Source: an uncultured Bacillota bacterium (GTDB taxonomy: Bacteria > Bacillota_I > Bacilli_A > RF39 > UBA660). Taken from it: 64,000 nucleotides of DNA. The translations under genes and the position numbers were made by a program. This document shows positions 37,542 to 45,642 of this stretch, in pieces. The notes beneath the pieces are model-generated. The model was not told where the DNA came from. It did no database searches and worked only from the letters and a program-made list of their open reading frames with translations. The stretch is from the NCBI GenBank assembly GCA_947168865.1, contig CAMVNN010000002.1, positions 4,113 through 68,112 on the forward strand. The letters run 5' to 3'. Each line of letters begins with the position of its first letter. The first letter of the stretch is position 1.

Positions 37542-38185
37542 TCTTTACTTCCTTTCAAACAATCAATATTGCTCATTCCAAAACGAGTTACCCCTTTATC
37601 AAGTAAGGCATGAATCATTTCTAAATCTCTGATTCCACCACTCGCTTTAATTTCTAAAAATTCTTCTTTATACTTATTTATAATATCAATATCTTCTAAA
37701 GACACTCCTCTAGTTCCATATCCAGTTGATGTCTTTATAAAACTTACGAATGTTTCATTACATATTTCAACCATTTTTTTTAGTTCGGCTTCATTTAAAT
37801 AACATGTTTCAACAATTACTTTTAAAGTTTTGCCATCAATTGAATCACGAATTTCTTCTATTTCATCTTTAATATATTCGTAGTCTTTATTCTTTAAAGC
37901 CCCAATATTAATGACTAAATCTATTTCACTCGCTCCATCTTCGATAGCCTCAATTGCTTCTAAAGATTTAACTTTAGTTGAATTTGCACCTAAAGGAAAA
38001 CCTACGACACAAGTAACAACTGTTGTTGAATCTTTTGTAAGTTCATGTGCAAGTCTTACATAATAAGGATTTACACATACACTTGCACAATGATATTTAA
38101 TAGCTTCATTGCAGAGAGCTTCAATATCGCGCATGCTAGCATCAGCTTTTAGACAAGTGTAATCAACATATTTAAAATAATCCAT
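37538..38185 (-). CDS. deoC: Deoxyribose-phosphate aldolase
   Basis: A 215-residue class I aldolase splitting 2-deoxyribose-5-phosphate into glyceraldehyde-3-phosphate and acetaldehyde. Seen: YTCLKADA near the N-terminus, VVGFPLGA, EIDLVINIGALK, KVIVETCYL and FIKTSTGYG (Schiff-base lysine). GGAGGT precedes the ATG. Oddly, it is the first gene after a T-box leader and overlaps tyrS, so deoxynucleoside catabolism would be tied to charged tRNA-Tyr. Confidence 0.94.
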   Translation of the reverse strand: MDYFKYVDYTCLKADASMRDIEALCNEAIKYHCASVCVNPYYVRLAHELTKDSTTVVTCVVGFPLGANSTKVKSLEAIEAIEDGASEIDLVINIGALKNKDYEYIKDEIEEIRDSIDGKTLKVIVETCYLNEAELKKMVEICNETFVSFIKTSTGYGTRGVSLEDIDIINKYKEEFLEIKASGGIRDLEMIHALLDKGVTRFGMSNIDCLKGSKE

Positions 38186-38203
38186 ATAATACCTCCATTA
38201 AAT

Positions 38204-38400
38204 AAAAAAACATTATGTTATAAGGACGAAATCTCGCGGTACCACCTTATTTCATAATGCTTATTATGCTCTTAATATCTTAACGCGATCAACGTTTTAG
38301 CTCCAAGAATGTATTTTATTATTAACAATTTGACTAGTTTTCATCAACCACTAGTTTTCTATTTACCATTGTTATTTTATTATTTCTCTTCTCAACTAAC
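38204..38400 (-). ncRNA. T-box riboswitch, probably tRNA-Tyr specific
   Basis: The minus strand carries AAGGTGGTACCGCG, the T-box antiterminator sequence. Its TGGT reads an A discriminator base, as in tRNA-Tyr. Within the presumed stem I 3' side a TAC triplet (AAATACATTC) can serve as the tyrosine specifier. The terminator is CATTATG...AATAAGG pairing with CCTTAT...CATAATG, then seven T (38204-38210). It precedes deoC-tyrS. Confidence 0.9.
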
Positions 38401-38406
38401 ACATAG

Positions 38407-38435
38407 AATATAACATAACTAATCGATATAGTCAA
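38407..38435 (-). promoter_or_regulatory. Promoter of the T-box/deoC/tyrS operon
   Basis: Minus strand TTGACT (38430-38435), 17-base spacer, TATATT (38407-38412), directly after the rbfA stop. Confidence 0.8.
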
Positions 38436-38780
38436 TTAATTTTCTTTATTTTTAATTTCTTCAATTAAGTTTTCTATTTTCTTTCCATATGCGATTGATT
38501 CATCATAAACAAATGTTAATTCTGGCACATTACGCATATCAACGCGATCAAATAATTGACTTCTAATGAAACCACTTGCATCTTTTAATGCAGCCATCGT
38601 AGTTTCTTTTTTGTCATCATCTAAAACTGTAACATAAACTTTAGCATAACTAAGATCACTTGTAACATCTACTGCTGTCACTGTTACAAAATTAATATCT
38701 TTATCTTTAACTTCGTTAGCAAGTATATAACTAATTTCTTTTACTAATATACTCTCAATACGATTGATTTTAATACTCAT
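38436..38780 (-). CDS. rbfA: Ribosome-binding factor A
   Basis: A 114-residue 30S maturation factor with a KH-like fold. Seen: INRIESILVKEISYIL at the start, FVTVTAVDVTSDLSYAKVYVTV and the C-terminal RNVPELTFVYDESIAYG. GAGGTG precedes the ATG at 38780. It lies one gene downstream of infB, the usual neighbourhood. Confidence 0.94.
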   Translation of the reverse strand: MSIKINRIESILVKEISYILANEVKDKDINFVTVTAVDVTSDLSYAKVYVTVLDDDKKETTMAALKDASGFIRSQLFDRVDMRNVPELTFVYDESIAYGKKIENLIEEIKNKEN

Positions 38781-38811
38781 AATTAACACCTCGTTTATAT
38801 TTTATCATAAA

Positions 38812-39366
38812 TTATCTAGTATTTCTAGTTATTCTATTTCTAGCTAATCTCTTTCTAAACTTGGTTCTTGATACTTCATCATAATTTGTAATCGCATTGC
38901 ATATTAAAGTGTCTGCCACTTGGAGTGGACACTCGCGAATTACAGGATAAGCATATACTAAAGATGAATCAACTTCTTCTACTGGTAATGATAAGTCATA
39001 ATAATAACATGGAAAAGTTCCAAAATATTCTGATCCTACACTAGTTAAAGTTGGTGGCAAATTATTTATACCAGTCCAAGCACATATTTGCTCTAAACCA
39101 TTATTTGAAATCATTGTATTAAACTTAATATAACCAAAAGTTATAATTTCATTTAAATTTTTACAATTATTTAAAACTGGCATACCAGTTTTAACTTCTT
39201 TTGGCCCAAATACTATATAATCACTAAAAGAAACAATTTTCTTAAGTGATGGTGCATATTGAATGTCTAATCTTTTCATATTTTTATGTAAAATGATTAT
39301 TTCGACTTCCATATCTCTTAACTCATATTCAGTTACATCTTCAGGTACTACTAATATTCTAGACAT
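38812..39366 (-). CDS. Unknown protein between infB and rbfA
   Basis: A 184-residue soluble protein (start MSRILVVPEDVTEYEL; GGAGGGG before the ATG). Spaced hydrophobic strands and repeats such as LKKIVSFSDYIVFGP and LNEIITFGYIKF hint at a leucine-rich, beta-solenoid-like fold. The tail is strongly basic (RTKFRKRLARNRITRNTR). Its place in the infB-rbfA run and basic tail make an RNA or ribosome link possible, but unproven. Confidence 0.65.
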   Translation of the reverse strand: MSRILVVPEDVTEYELRDMEVEIIILHKNMKRLDIQYAPSLKKIVSFSDYIVFGPKEVKTGMPVLNNCKNLNEIITFGYIKFNTMISNNGLEQICAWTGINNLPPTLTSVGSEYFGTFPCYYYDLSLPVEEVDSSLVYAYPVIRECPLQVADTLICNAITNYDEVSRTKFRKRLARNRITRNTR

Positions 39367-39450
39367 AATTCCCCTCCTTTTTTCAAATGCCACGTTATTC
39401 TACTACTAAGTTTCTTTTTTGTCAAGGAAACAAAAAGAAGTAGTTTTTTA

Positions 39451-41538
39451 CTACTTCTTTATTTCTACCATCTCATAAAATTCTAAGATGTCGCCTACTT
39501 TAATATCTGAATAATTTTCAATTGTTATACCACATTCTAAGCCTTTTTTAACTTCTTTAACGGAATCTTTTTCTCTCTGAATACTATTAACATTTCCATC
39601 ATATATAACAATTCCATCACGAATTATACGAACCTTACAATCTTTCTTGATTACACCATCTGTTACATATGATCCAGCAATTGTTCCAACCTTAGAAAAT
39701 TTAAATAATTGTCTTACTTCAGCAGTACCACTTACTTTTTCTTCAAATATTGGATCTAACATACCTTTCATTGCTGCTTCCATTTCTTCAACAGCTTTAT
39801 AGATTATATTATAAAGTCTTATTTCAACTCCAGAATCTTTAGCACTGTCTTTAATTTTGTTATCTGGTCTTACATTAAAGCCAATAATAATTGCATTTGA
39901 AGCCTTTGCCAAAACAACATCTGATTCATTAATAGCACCTACACTACTACGAATAACGTTTACTTTAACACCTTCAACTTCAATTTTTTCCAAAGCATTT
40001 TTAACAGCTTCACTACTACCATTAACATCTGCTTTAACTAAAACATTAATTTCTTTAGCACCCTCTTGAATTTTAGAGAACAAAGCATCTAATGTCAATG
40101 CTGTTGACCCAGCTGTTGCATTAGCTTTTACTTGTTCACGACGATTATTTGCAATGTTTCTTGCTTCTTTTTCAGTTTCAAAAGCCATGAATTTATCTCC
40201 AGCTTGTGGGACTTCATTCAATCCTGTTATTTCAACTGGTTGACTAGGTAAAGCATTCATTATTTCTTCACCCAAATCATTCTTTAAAGTTCGAACTTTG
40301 CCAAATGTTGTTCCAACTACGATAGGATCTCCTAATCTTAATGTACCATTTTGAATTAATAATGTTACAATTGGTCCAACTTTTTGATCTAATCTTGATT
40401 CAACTACAGTACCAACTGCATATCTATTTGGATTTGCTTTATAGTTTTCAAGCTCTGCAACTAACAAAATATTTTCAAGTAATTTATCAATTCCATCACC
40501 ATTTTTAGCTGAAATTTCATTATACAATGTATTTCCACCCCATATTTCTGGTGTAAGTCCATATTCTGTTAAATCTGTCATTATTTTAGACGGATTTGCT
40601 CCTGGTTTATCAATCTTATTAATTGCAACAATTATTGGTACTTTCGCAGCAAGTGCATGATCAATTGCTTCTTTTGTTTGAGGCATAACTCCATCATCAG
40701 CAGCTACAATTATGATTACAATATCAGTCATCTTAGCACCACGAGCACGCATTTCAGTAAATGCTGCATGTCCTGGTGTATCGATAAATGTAATTGTTTC
40801 GCCATTATATTTTACTTGATAAGCACTTATTGCTTGAGTAATTCCACCTGCTTCACCTAAAGCAACATTAGTTTTCCTAATAGTATCTAAAAGTGTCGTT
40901 TTACCATGATCAACATGACCCATTATAGTTACAACTGGTGGTCTTTTTACTAAATCTTTGTCATCATCTACTATTTCAAATGATTCGAAATTATTAACAT
41001 TAGTTACTTCTTCTGTTTTTAATTCTTTACCATAATCTGAAACAAGTATTTCAGCTTGATCAAAACTCAAATGGCTATTAAGAGTGGCCAAAATACCAAG
41101 TGAAAATAATTTTCTAATTAAGTCACTTGCTGGAACATTCATAGCATGAGCTAAGTCACTAATTGTCATCTTGTCTTTATAAACAACGACTTTTTCAGTT
41201 GATAATGGATTATTAGAAATAAGTTTTTCTTTGTTTTTGTACATTTCTTTCTTCTTATTTGCTAAATCTTTTTTGTTAACCTTAGGCAATTTGTTACTTC
41301 TAGTTTCAGTTTTCATTTTAGCAGAAACTTGTTTAGAAGCCTTTTCACTCTCAACTACAAGTCTTTCTTCTTCTTCTAATTCTTCCATATCATCTAAAGA
41401 ATTATCTAACTCAATAATATCATCTTCAGATAACATATCATTTTTAGAATTAACATTAATACCTAATTGTTTACATTTTTTTAAAATTGATTCGATATTT
41501 TTGCCTACATCTTCTGCATATTCTAATACACTCATCAT
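39451..41538 (-). CDS. infB: Translation initiation factor IF-2
   Basis: A 695-residue GTPase that brings fMet-tRNA to the 30S subunit. The G1 loop is [13 protein letters not shown]3 [16 protein letters not shown] and G4 NKIDKP. An IF2_N helix (about 115-165) precedes the G domain. The N-terminal extension is short and charged, typical of compact Bacilli. GAGGTGCCGTAT precedes the ATG at 41538. Confidence 0.97.
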   Translation of the reverse strand: MMSVLEYAEDVGKNIESILKKCKQLGINVNSKNDMLSEDDIIELDNSLDDMEELEEEERLVVESEKASKQVSAKMKTETRSNKLPKVNKKDLANKKKEMYKNKEKLISNNPLSTEKVVVYKDKMTISDLAHAMNVPASDLIRKLFSLGILATLNSHLSFDQAEILVSDYGKELKTEEVTNVNNFESFEIVDDDKDLVKRPPVVTIMGHVDHGKTTLLDTIRKTNVALGEAGGITQAISAYQVKYNGETITFIDTPGHAAFTEMRARGAKMTDIVIIIVAADDGVMPQTKEAIDHALAAKVPIIVAINKIDKPGANPSKIMTDLTEYGLTPEIWGGNTLYNEISAKNGDGIDKLLENILLVAELENYKANPNRYAVGTVVESRLDQKVGPIVTLLIQNGTLRLGDPIVVGTTFGKVRTLKNDLGEEIMNALPSQPVEITGLNEVPQAGDKFMAFETEKEARNIANNRREQVKANATAGSTALTLDALFSKIQEGAKEINVLVKADVNGSSEAVKNALEKIEVEGVKVNVIRSSVGAINESDVVLAKASNAIIIGFNVRPDNKIKDSAKDSGVEIRLYNIIYKAVEEMEAAMKGMLDPIFEEKVSGTAEVRQLFKFSKVGTIAGSYVTDGVIKKDCKVRIIRDGIVIYDGNVNSIQREKDSVKEVKKGLECGITIENYSDIKVGDILEFYEMVEIKK

Positions 41539-41554
41539 ATACGGCACCTCTTTT

Positions 41555-41995
41555 CTATAAACTTCTTACATTTACTCCAACTTCTTTAAAAAGCTCTTGA
41601 GTTCTTTCATCTGGATAAACACCATTAACAATAACCTCTTTAATGCCGGCATTTACAAGCATTTTAGCACATTGAAAACATGGTGTAACTGTTATATAAA
41701 TACTCGACCCCTCGGTTGCAACTCCGTGTCTTGCAGCTTGAACTAAAGCATTTTGCTCTGCATGAACAGCACGACACAAATCTAATTGTTGTCCACTTGG
41801 AATCTTTAATTTTTCACGGATGCAGCCAACTTCAGAACAGTGAGCAGATCCTTTACTAGCTCCATTATAACCAGTTGATAAAATGCATTTATCTTTCACA
41901 ATAACTGCACCTACTTGCCTTCTAAGACAAGTACTCCTTGTTGCAACTAACTTTGCAACTTCCATAAAATATTCATCCCAACTTGGTCTTTCCAT
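41555..41995 (-). CDS. dCMP deaminase (ComEB type)
   Basis: A 146-residue zinc enzyme converting dCMP to dUMP for dTTP synthesis. Zinc and catalytic motifs are HAEQNAL and [11 protein letters not shown]; CxxC-type cysteines occur earlier in [11 protein letters not shown]. It lies between rnpM and infB, where Bacilli usually have the ylxQ L7Ae-like gene. AGGGGTGATGCT precedes the ATG. It would be co-expressed with the translation cluster. Confidence 0.92.
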   Translation of the reverse strand: MERPSWDEYFMEVAKLVATRSTCLRRQVGAVIVKDKCILSTGYNGASKGSAHCSEVGCIREKLKIPSGQQLDLCRAVHAEQNALVQAARHGVATEGSSIYITVTPCFQCAKMLVNAGIKEVIVNGVYPDERTQELFKEVGVNVRSL

Positions 41996-41999
41996 AGCA

Positions 42000-42263
42000 T
42001 CACCCCTTAATCAAATTCTTTAATTCTTCATAAATATTAGAAGGAACTTCTACTTCTAATACTTTATCTAAAATTTTATTCTTTTCGGCTTTTTCAATAA
42101 CATCTAAAGCTAATTTTAAATAAGCTCCTCTACCATTAGCTTTTGAAGTAGTATCAACTATTACGTTTCCTTCTGGTGTACGAACAACACGAACCAATTC
42201 TTTTTTTGGCAATTTCTCGTGTGTTACAACACAGCTTCTCATAGGTATCTTCTTATTCTTCAT
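42000..42263 (-). CDS. rnpM: YlxR/RnpM (DUF448) RNA-binding protein
   Basis: An 87-residue DUF448 protein. Seen: the signature MRSCVVTHEKLPKKELVRVVR and NGRGAYLK. Homologues bind RNase P RNA and modulate its activity. GGTGAACTAT precedes the ATG at 42263, nine bases after the nusA stop, in the normal nusA-rnpM order. Confidence 0.93.
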   Translation of the reverse strand: MKNKKIPMRSCVVTHEKLPKKELVRVVRTPEGNVIVDTTSKANGRGAYLKLALDVIEKAEKNKILDKVLEVEVPSNIYEELKNLIKG

Positions 42264-42272
42264 ATAGTTCAC

Positions 42273-43364
42273 CTACTCTAATATATTAATTCCTTCTTCA
42301 GCAGCTTGTTCATATGTTTTAACATCTATCTTGTAATGTGTTAAACGTGATGCTAATCTAACATTTAAACCTTTTTTACCAATAGCTAAAGATAAATTTT
42401 CATTATCTACTATTGTCATTGCTTCTTGCTTCTTTGGATTTGTTATAAATACACGAACATTCTTAGCAGGACTAAGTGCATTCTCAATGAATTTTTCTGG
42501 ATTATTGTCATAAGCAATAACGTCTATTTTTTCTCCATTTAATTCTTCACTTATACGATTGATACGTGATCCTCTTTCACCGATACAAGAACCAACTGCA
42601 TCAACACGAGAATTTTCACTCATAACGGCAATTTTAGTTCTAACTCCGGCTTCACGAGCAACACTGTAAACAAGAATTATTCCTTCAGTTATTTCAGGTA
42701 TTTCAAGTTCAAATAGGCGCTTAACAAGACCATAATGAGTTCTAGATAACAATATTAAAGGTCCTTTACTAGTACTTTCCACTTTTGAAATGTAAACCTT
42801 AATATTTGATCCCATTTTAATTGTTTCCCCAGGAATAATCTCTGTTTTTGGTAAAATTCCTTGGGCTTTACCTAATGCAATATAATAATTTCTTGCATCT
42901 TCCATGGCAACAATACCACTCATCATTTCATTTTCTTTTTCAGCAAATTCATTTACAATTGAATCTCTTTCGGCTTCACGAATCTTTTGCACAACAACTT
43001 GCTTAGCAGTAGCAGCTGCAACACGGCCAAAATCTCTTGGGGTTACCTCTTCTTCAATTGTTTCACCATAATTAATTCCAGGAACTTCTTTTCTTGCTTC
43101 TTCTAAAGTCAAATGAATTCTTTCATCAAATATTGGATTCCCTTCCTCGTCAGTTGCATCTTCTGGCATAACTGTTTTAAAAGAAAATACTTTAATATCT
43201 CCAGTATCACGATTAATGTCTACTCTCACATTTGATAATGAATTATAGTTTTTCTTGTAAGCTGATGTTAATGCAAGTTCCATTGCTTCATATATAACAT
43301 CTTCACTGATATTTTTTTCTTCAACTAATAGTGCCACAGCATTTTTAAAAGCCTTACTGTCCAT
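42273..43364 (-). CDS. nusA: Transcription factor NusA
   Basis: A 363-residue NusA. It has the N-terminal RNA polymerase-binding domain, an S1 domain (about 135-200) and two KH domains (about 230-345, with GSCIGERGSRINRI and LAIGKKGLNVRLAS). No C-terminal acidic repeats, as usual for Bacillota. AGGAGATG precedes the ATG at 43364. It overlaps the end of the short rimP by 11 bases. Confidence 0.95.
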   Translation of the reverse strand: MDSKAFKNAVALLVEEKNISEDVIYEAMELALTSAYKKNYNSLSNVRVDINRDTGDIKVFSFKTVMPEDATDEEGNPIFDERIHLTLEEARKEVPGINYGETIEEEVTPRDFGRVAAATAKQVVVQKIREAERDSIVNEFAEKENEMMSGIVAMEDARNYYIALGKAQGILPKTEIIPGETIKMGSNIKVYISKVESTSKGPLILLSRTHYGLVKRLFELEIPEITEGIILVYSVAREAGVRTKIAVMSENSRVDAVGSCIGERGSRINRISEELNGEKIDVIAYDNNPEKFIENALSPAKNVRVFITNPKKQEAMTIVDNENLSLAIGKKGLNVRLASRLTHYKIDVKTYEQAAEEGINILE

Positions 43365-43620
43365 CTTTAACATCTCCTTTTTCTTTTGAACAAACATCTA
43401 ACATATAGTTTTCTTCTATTAAGTCTTTCTCATCTAAAATTGGATTAATCAAATTACTTACATTAACGCAATCATCAATTGTTATATATCCTTCTTTATC
43501 AATATAAACTCTTAAGTAAGAAATACTTCCTTCAGTAACATATTCAACTTCAGATAAAATATAATTGTTTTCTGTTAGAATTGGTTCGATTAATTTTTTT
43601 ACTTCTTTTGCAACATCCAT
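43354..43620 (-). CDS. rimP: Short RimP-like ribosome maturation factor
   Basis: An 88-residue protein matching only the N-terminal domain of RimP (MDVAKEVKKLIEPILTENN...YLRVYIDKEGYITIDDC...). Standard RimP is about 150 residues with a C-terminal SH3-like domain. Here the frame stops after VCSKEKGDVKDGQ, where family members continue into that domain. AAGGAG precedes the ATG and it heads the nusA-rnpM-infB run, so it is likely expressed. Confidence 0.8.
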   Translation of the reverse strand: MDVAKEVKKLIEPILTENNYILSEVEYVTEGSISYLRVYIDKEGYITIDDCVNVSNLINPILDEKDLIEENYMLDVCSKEKGDVKDGQ

Positions 43621-43700
43621 AAAAACTCCTTTATTAATTTTAAAGAGTGGGTTTTACCCACTCTCTCGTTTCAACACCCATATTATAACATAAATAATTA
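43621..43700 (-). promoter_or_regulatory. Leader and promoter of the rimP-nusA-infB operon
   Basis: Minus strand TGTTATAAT (extended -10) near 43680-43688 has no clear -35. The leader then folds as AGAGTGGG/CCCACTCT (43643-43664), before the rimP RBS. The hairpin is followed only by TTTAAAATT, so it may shape the 5' end or act as a weak attenuator. Confidence 0.5.
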
Positions 43701-43761
43701 ATAATACTAGCTTTTTTTATATTTTTTTTTATTTTTTTGCTGTTTTTTTTTTGGTGTTTAT

Positions 43762-44475
43762 ATGAATGCTAAAAATGTCGACAATTATCTTAGTAATTTT
43801 ATCCGAGGTTTTATTGGAATATTTACATACTTGTTTTTAAACCTTGCTTTGAGTCCAATATTAACTTTACTTGGAATAAATGTATCTGAATTATCAAGAA
43901 AACAAGCAGTTCTAATTTCAATGAGTGTCAGTTTTATAGTAGTTATTATTCTGATACTTTTATCTTGGAAAACTCTCAAAAAAAACTGGTTGGAATACAA
44001 AGAAAAATGGAAAGATTTTTTAAAAAGGAATGTTAAATATTGGGTTTGTTCATTGGCAATCATGTTTGCAACTAATTTAGCAATCGCGATTATTTTTAAT
44101 CGCATGACTTCCGCGAATGATGAAGCAATTAGAAAGATATTTGATGTAATGCCTATTTATATAATTTTAGAAGCTGCAATTTTAGCTCCAATTACAGAAG
44201 AATTAGTATTTAGGCAATCAATTAGATATATGATTAAAAATAAGTGGATATTTATCATATCATCTGGCTTAATATTTGGGTTTATGCATACTTTAACATC
44301 ATTAGAAAGTTTATCTGATTTCTTATATATTATTCCATATAGTGTACCAGGTTGTTTCTTTGCATATATGTTATATGAAGAAGACAATGTTTTAGTTCCA
44401 ATGTCATTTCATATGATTCATAACACTTTGGCTATTATATTGCTTATAATAAGCAAATTATCTGGTGTAATTTAA
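43762..44475 (+). CDS. CPBP-family intramembrane metalloprotease
   Basis: A 237-residue polytopic membrane protein of the CAAX protease/bacteriocin-processing (Abi) family. Catalytic motifs: EELVFRQ (about 151), GFMHTL (about 174) and HMIHN (about 218). Substrates unknown. GGTG precedes the ATG. It stands alone with its own terminator. Confidence 0.9.
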   Translation: MNAKNVDNYLSNFIRGFIGIFTYLFLNLALSPILTLLGINVSELSRKQAVLISMSVSFIVVIILILLSWKTLKKNWLEYKEKWKDFLKRNVKYWVCSLAIMFATNLAIAIIFNRMTSANDEAIRKIFDVMPIYIILEAAILAPITEELVFRQSIRYMIKNKWIFIISSGLIFGFMHTLTSLESLSDFLYIIPYSVPGCFFAYMLYEEDNVLVPMSFHMIHNTLAIILLIISKLSGVI

Positions 44476-44507
44476 AAAATAACATTTTTAAAAATGTTAT
44501 TTTTTTG
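44474..44507. terminator. Bidirectional terminator
   Basis: AAAATAACATTTTTAAAAATGTTATTTT hairpin between the convergent CPBP and YitT genes, positions 44476-44503. Confidence 0.85.
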
Positions 44508-45377
44508 TCAAAAATTCTTTTTAAATTCTCCTTTAATACCAATTCCTTCACTCTTAATCATGAATGTTTTAATATTAAATTTACTCATATTTCTTTCTAA
44601 TTTTATTAATTCATATTTTGTTAAAGCTGTATAAATAATGTACGTTCTGGAATCATCATATCCACCATTTGCATGCCAATAAGTAAAATCACGTTTTAAA
44701 TCATTTTTTATAAATTCATTAATTACTTTTGGATTTTCTTTGCAAAATATAAATGCTGTTGAGCAAACATTTTGTTCGTGCATTCTATCTACCATTAAAT
44801 TATCAACAGCCGAATAAATTATAGAATAAACCATTATCTCTAGACCATATCTAAGTCCAGCTACAATATAAATGAATGTATTGATAAACATTCCCATTTT
44901 GCCAACAGAAAAATTGTTATTTTTTTTTGACAAAGTTAAACCAATAATATCAGTTCCTCCAGTTGATGCCCCACTTGATAGAATCATACCAACTCCAACT
45001 CCACCTATAATTCCTCCGACAACAACATTAGTTAAAATATCATCTACTATTTTTATATTTGGTAGCACCGATAACATTAGGGCTTGAATAGATACTGCAA
45101 ATAAAGTTCTAAAGAAAAATGTTTTCCCTAGAGATTTATATGCTAGGAAAAAAAGTGGAATATTGATCATATAGTAGATAGCACCACTAAAATCAAAAGA
45201 GATTTCTAATTTAAACGTATCAATTACAATGCTTCTTATTAATTGAGACAAACCGAGGACCCCACCAGTATATAAATGGTTAGGCACGACGAAGAAATTA
45301 ATCGCGATGCAAAACAAAAGTGAACCAACAATGGCTTTCAATAAATCTTTATAATTCCAATTAAATACTTTCTTCAT
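44508..45377 (-). CDS. YitT-family membrane protein (DUF161/DUF2179)
   Basis: A 289-residue membrane protein. About five to six N-terminal helices contain SGASTGGTDIIGL, the family signature, followed by a C-terminal DUF2179 domain. Role unknown; the soluble domain may bind a nucleotide or ion. The ATG at 45377 has GGATGG upstream. Confidence 0.88.
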   Translation of the reverse strand: MKKVFNWNYKDLLKAIVGSLLFCIAINFFVVPNHLYTGGVLGLSQLIRSIVIDTFKLEISFDFSGAIYYMINIPLFFLAYKSLGKTFFFRTLFAVSIQALMLSVLPNIKIVDDILTNVVVGGIIGGVGVGMILSSGASTGGTDIIGLTLSKKNNNFSVGKMGMFINTFIYIVAGLRYGLEIMVYSIIYSAVDNLMVDRMHEQNVCSTAFIFCKENPKVINEFIKNDLKRDFTYWHANGGYDDSRTYIIYTALTKYELIKLERNMSKFNIKTFMIKSEGIGIKGEFKKNF

Positions 45378-45477
45378 AATTACCATCCTTATTGCATGAT
45401 AATTATATCATTTTAAACTTAATTGTAAATAGATTTATTAACTATTAATTAAAATTAAAAAAAAATAAAAAAAAAGA

Positions 45478-45506
45478 TTGACAAATAATATGTTTTCGAC
45501 TAATAT
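45478..45506 (+). promoter_or_regulatory. Consensus promoter of the second orphan RNA
   Basis: TTGACA (45478-45483), 17-base spacer, TAATAT (45501-45506). No reading frame follows. Confidence 0.85.
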
Positions 45507-45511
45507 ATAAA

Positions 45512-45608
45512 TCGCCAGTTCGAGTTAGGCGAATTGGAGCTAGTTTATCTAGCAAACCCCTTTTTATTCTTTTGTGGGAACTGTCTCAGGGGGCAGTTCC
45601 TTTTTTTT
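45512..45608 (+). ncRNA. Second orphan structured RNA, family not recognised
   Basis: About 97 nt. Hairpin 1 TCGCC/GGCGA (45512-45516 with 45528-45532). Hairpin 2 GCTAG/CTAGC (45539-45543 with 45549-45553). A single-stranded AACCCC run follows. The terminator stem GGAACTG/CAGTTCC (45577-45583 with 45594-45600) has a loop containing GGGGG and then eight T. The CCCC run could pair with the GGGGG loop as a pseudoknot. It lies between two minus-strand genes and has no coding capacity. Confidence 0.7.
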
Positions 45609-45611
45609 GTG

Positions 45612-45642
45612 CAAAAAAAAAGGCGCTTATTATTCGCCTTCT
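45612..45642 (-). terminator. nifJ terminator
   Basis: AGGCG/CGCCT stem, nine-base loop, then a run of nine T on the minus strand, overlapping the nifJ stop. Confidence 0.8.

Noticed and set aside
43643..43664. Hairpin before rimP as a plain terminator
   Set aside because: It is inside the operon leader with only a short T stretch; listed as a leader structure instead.
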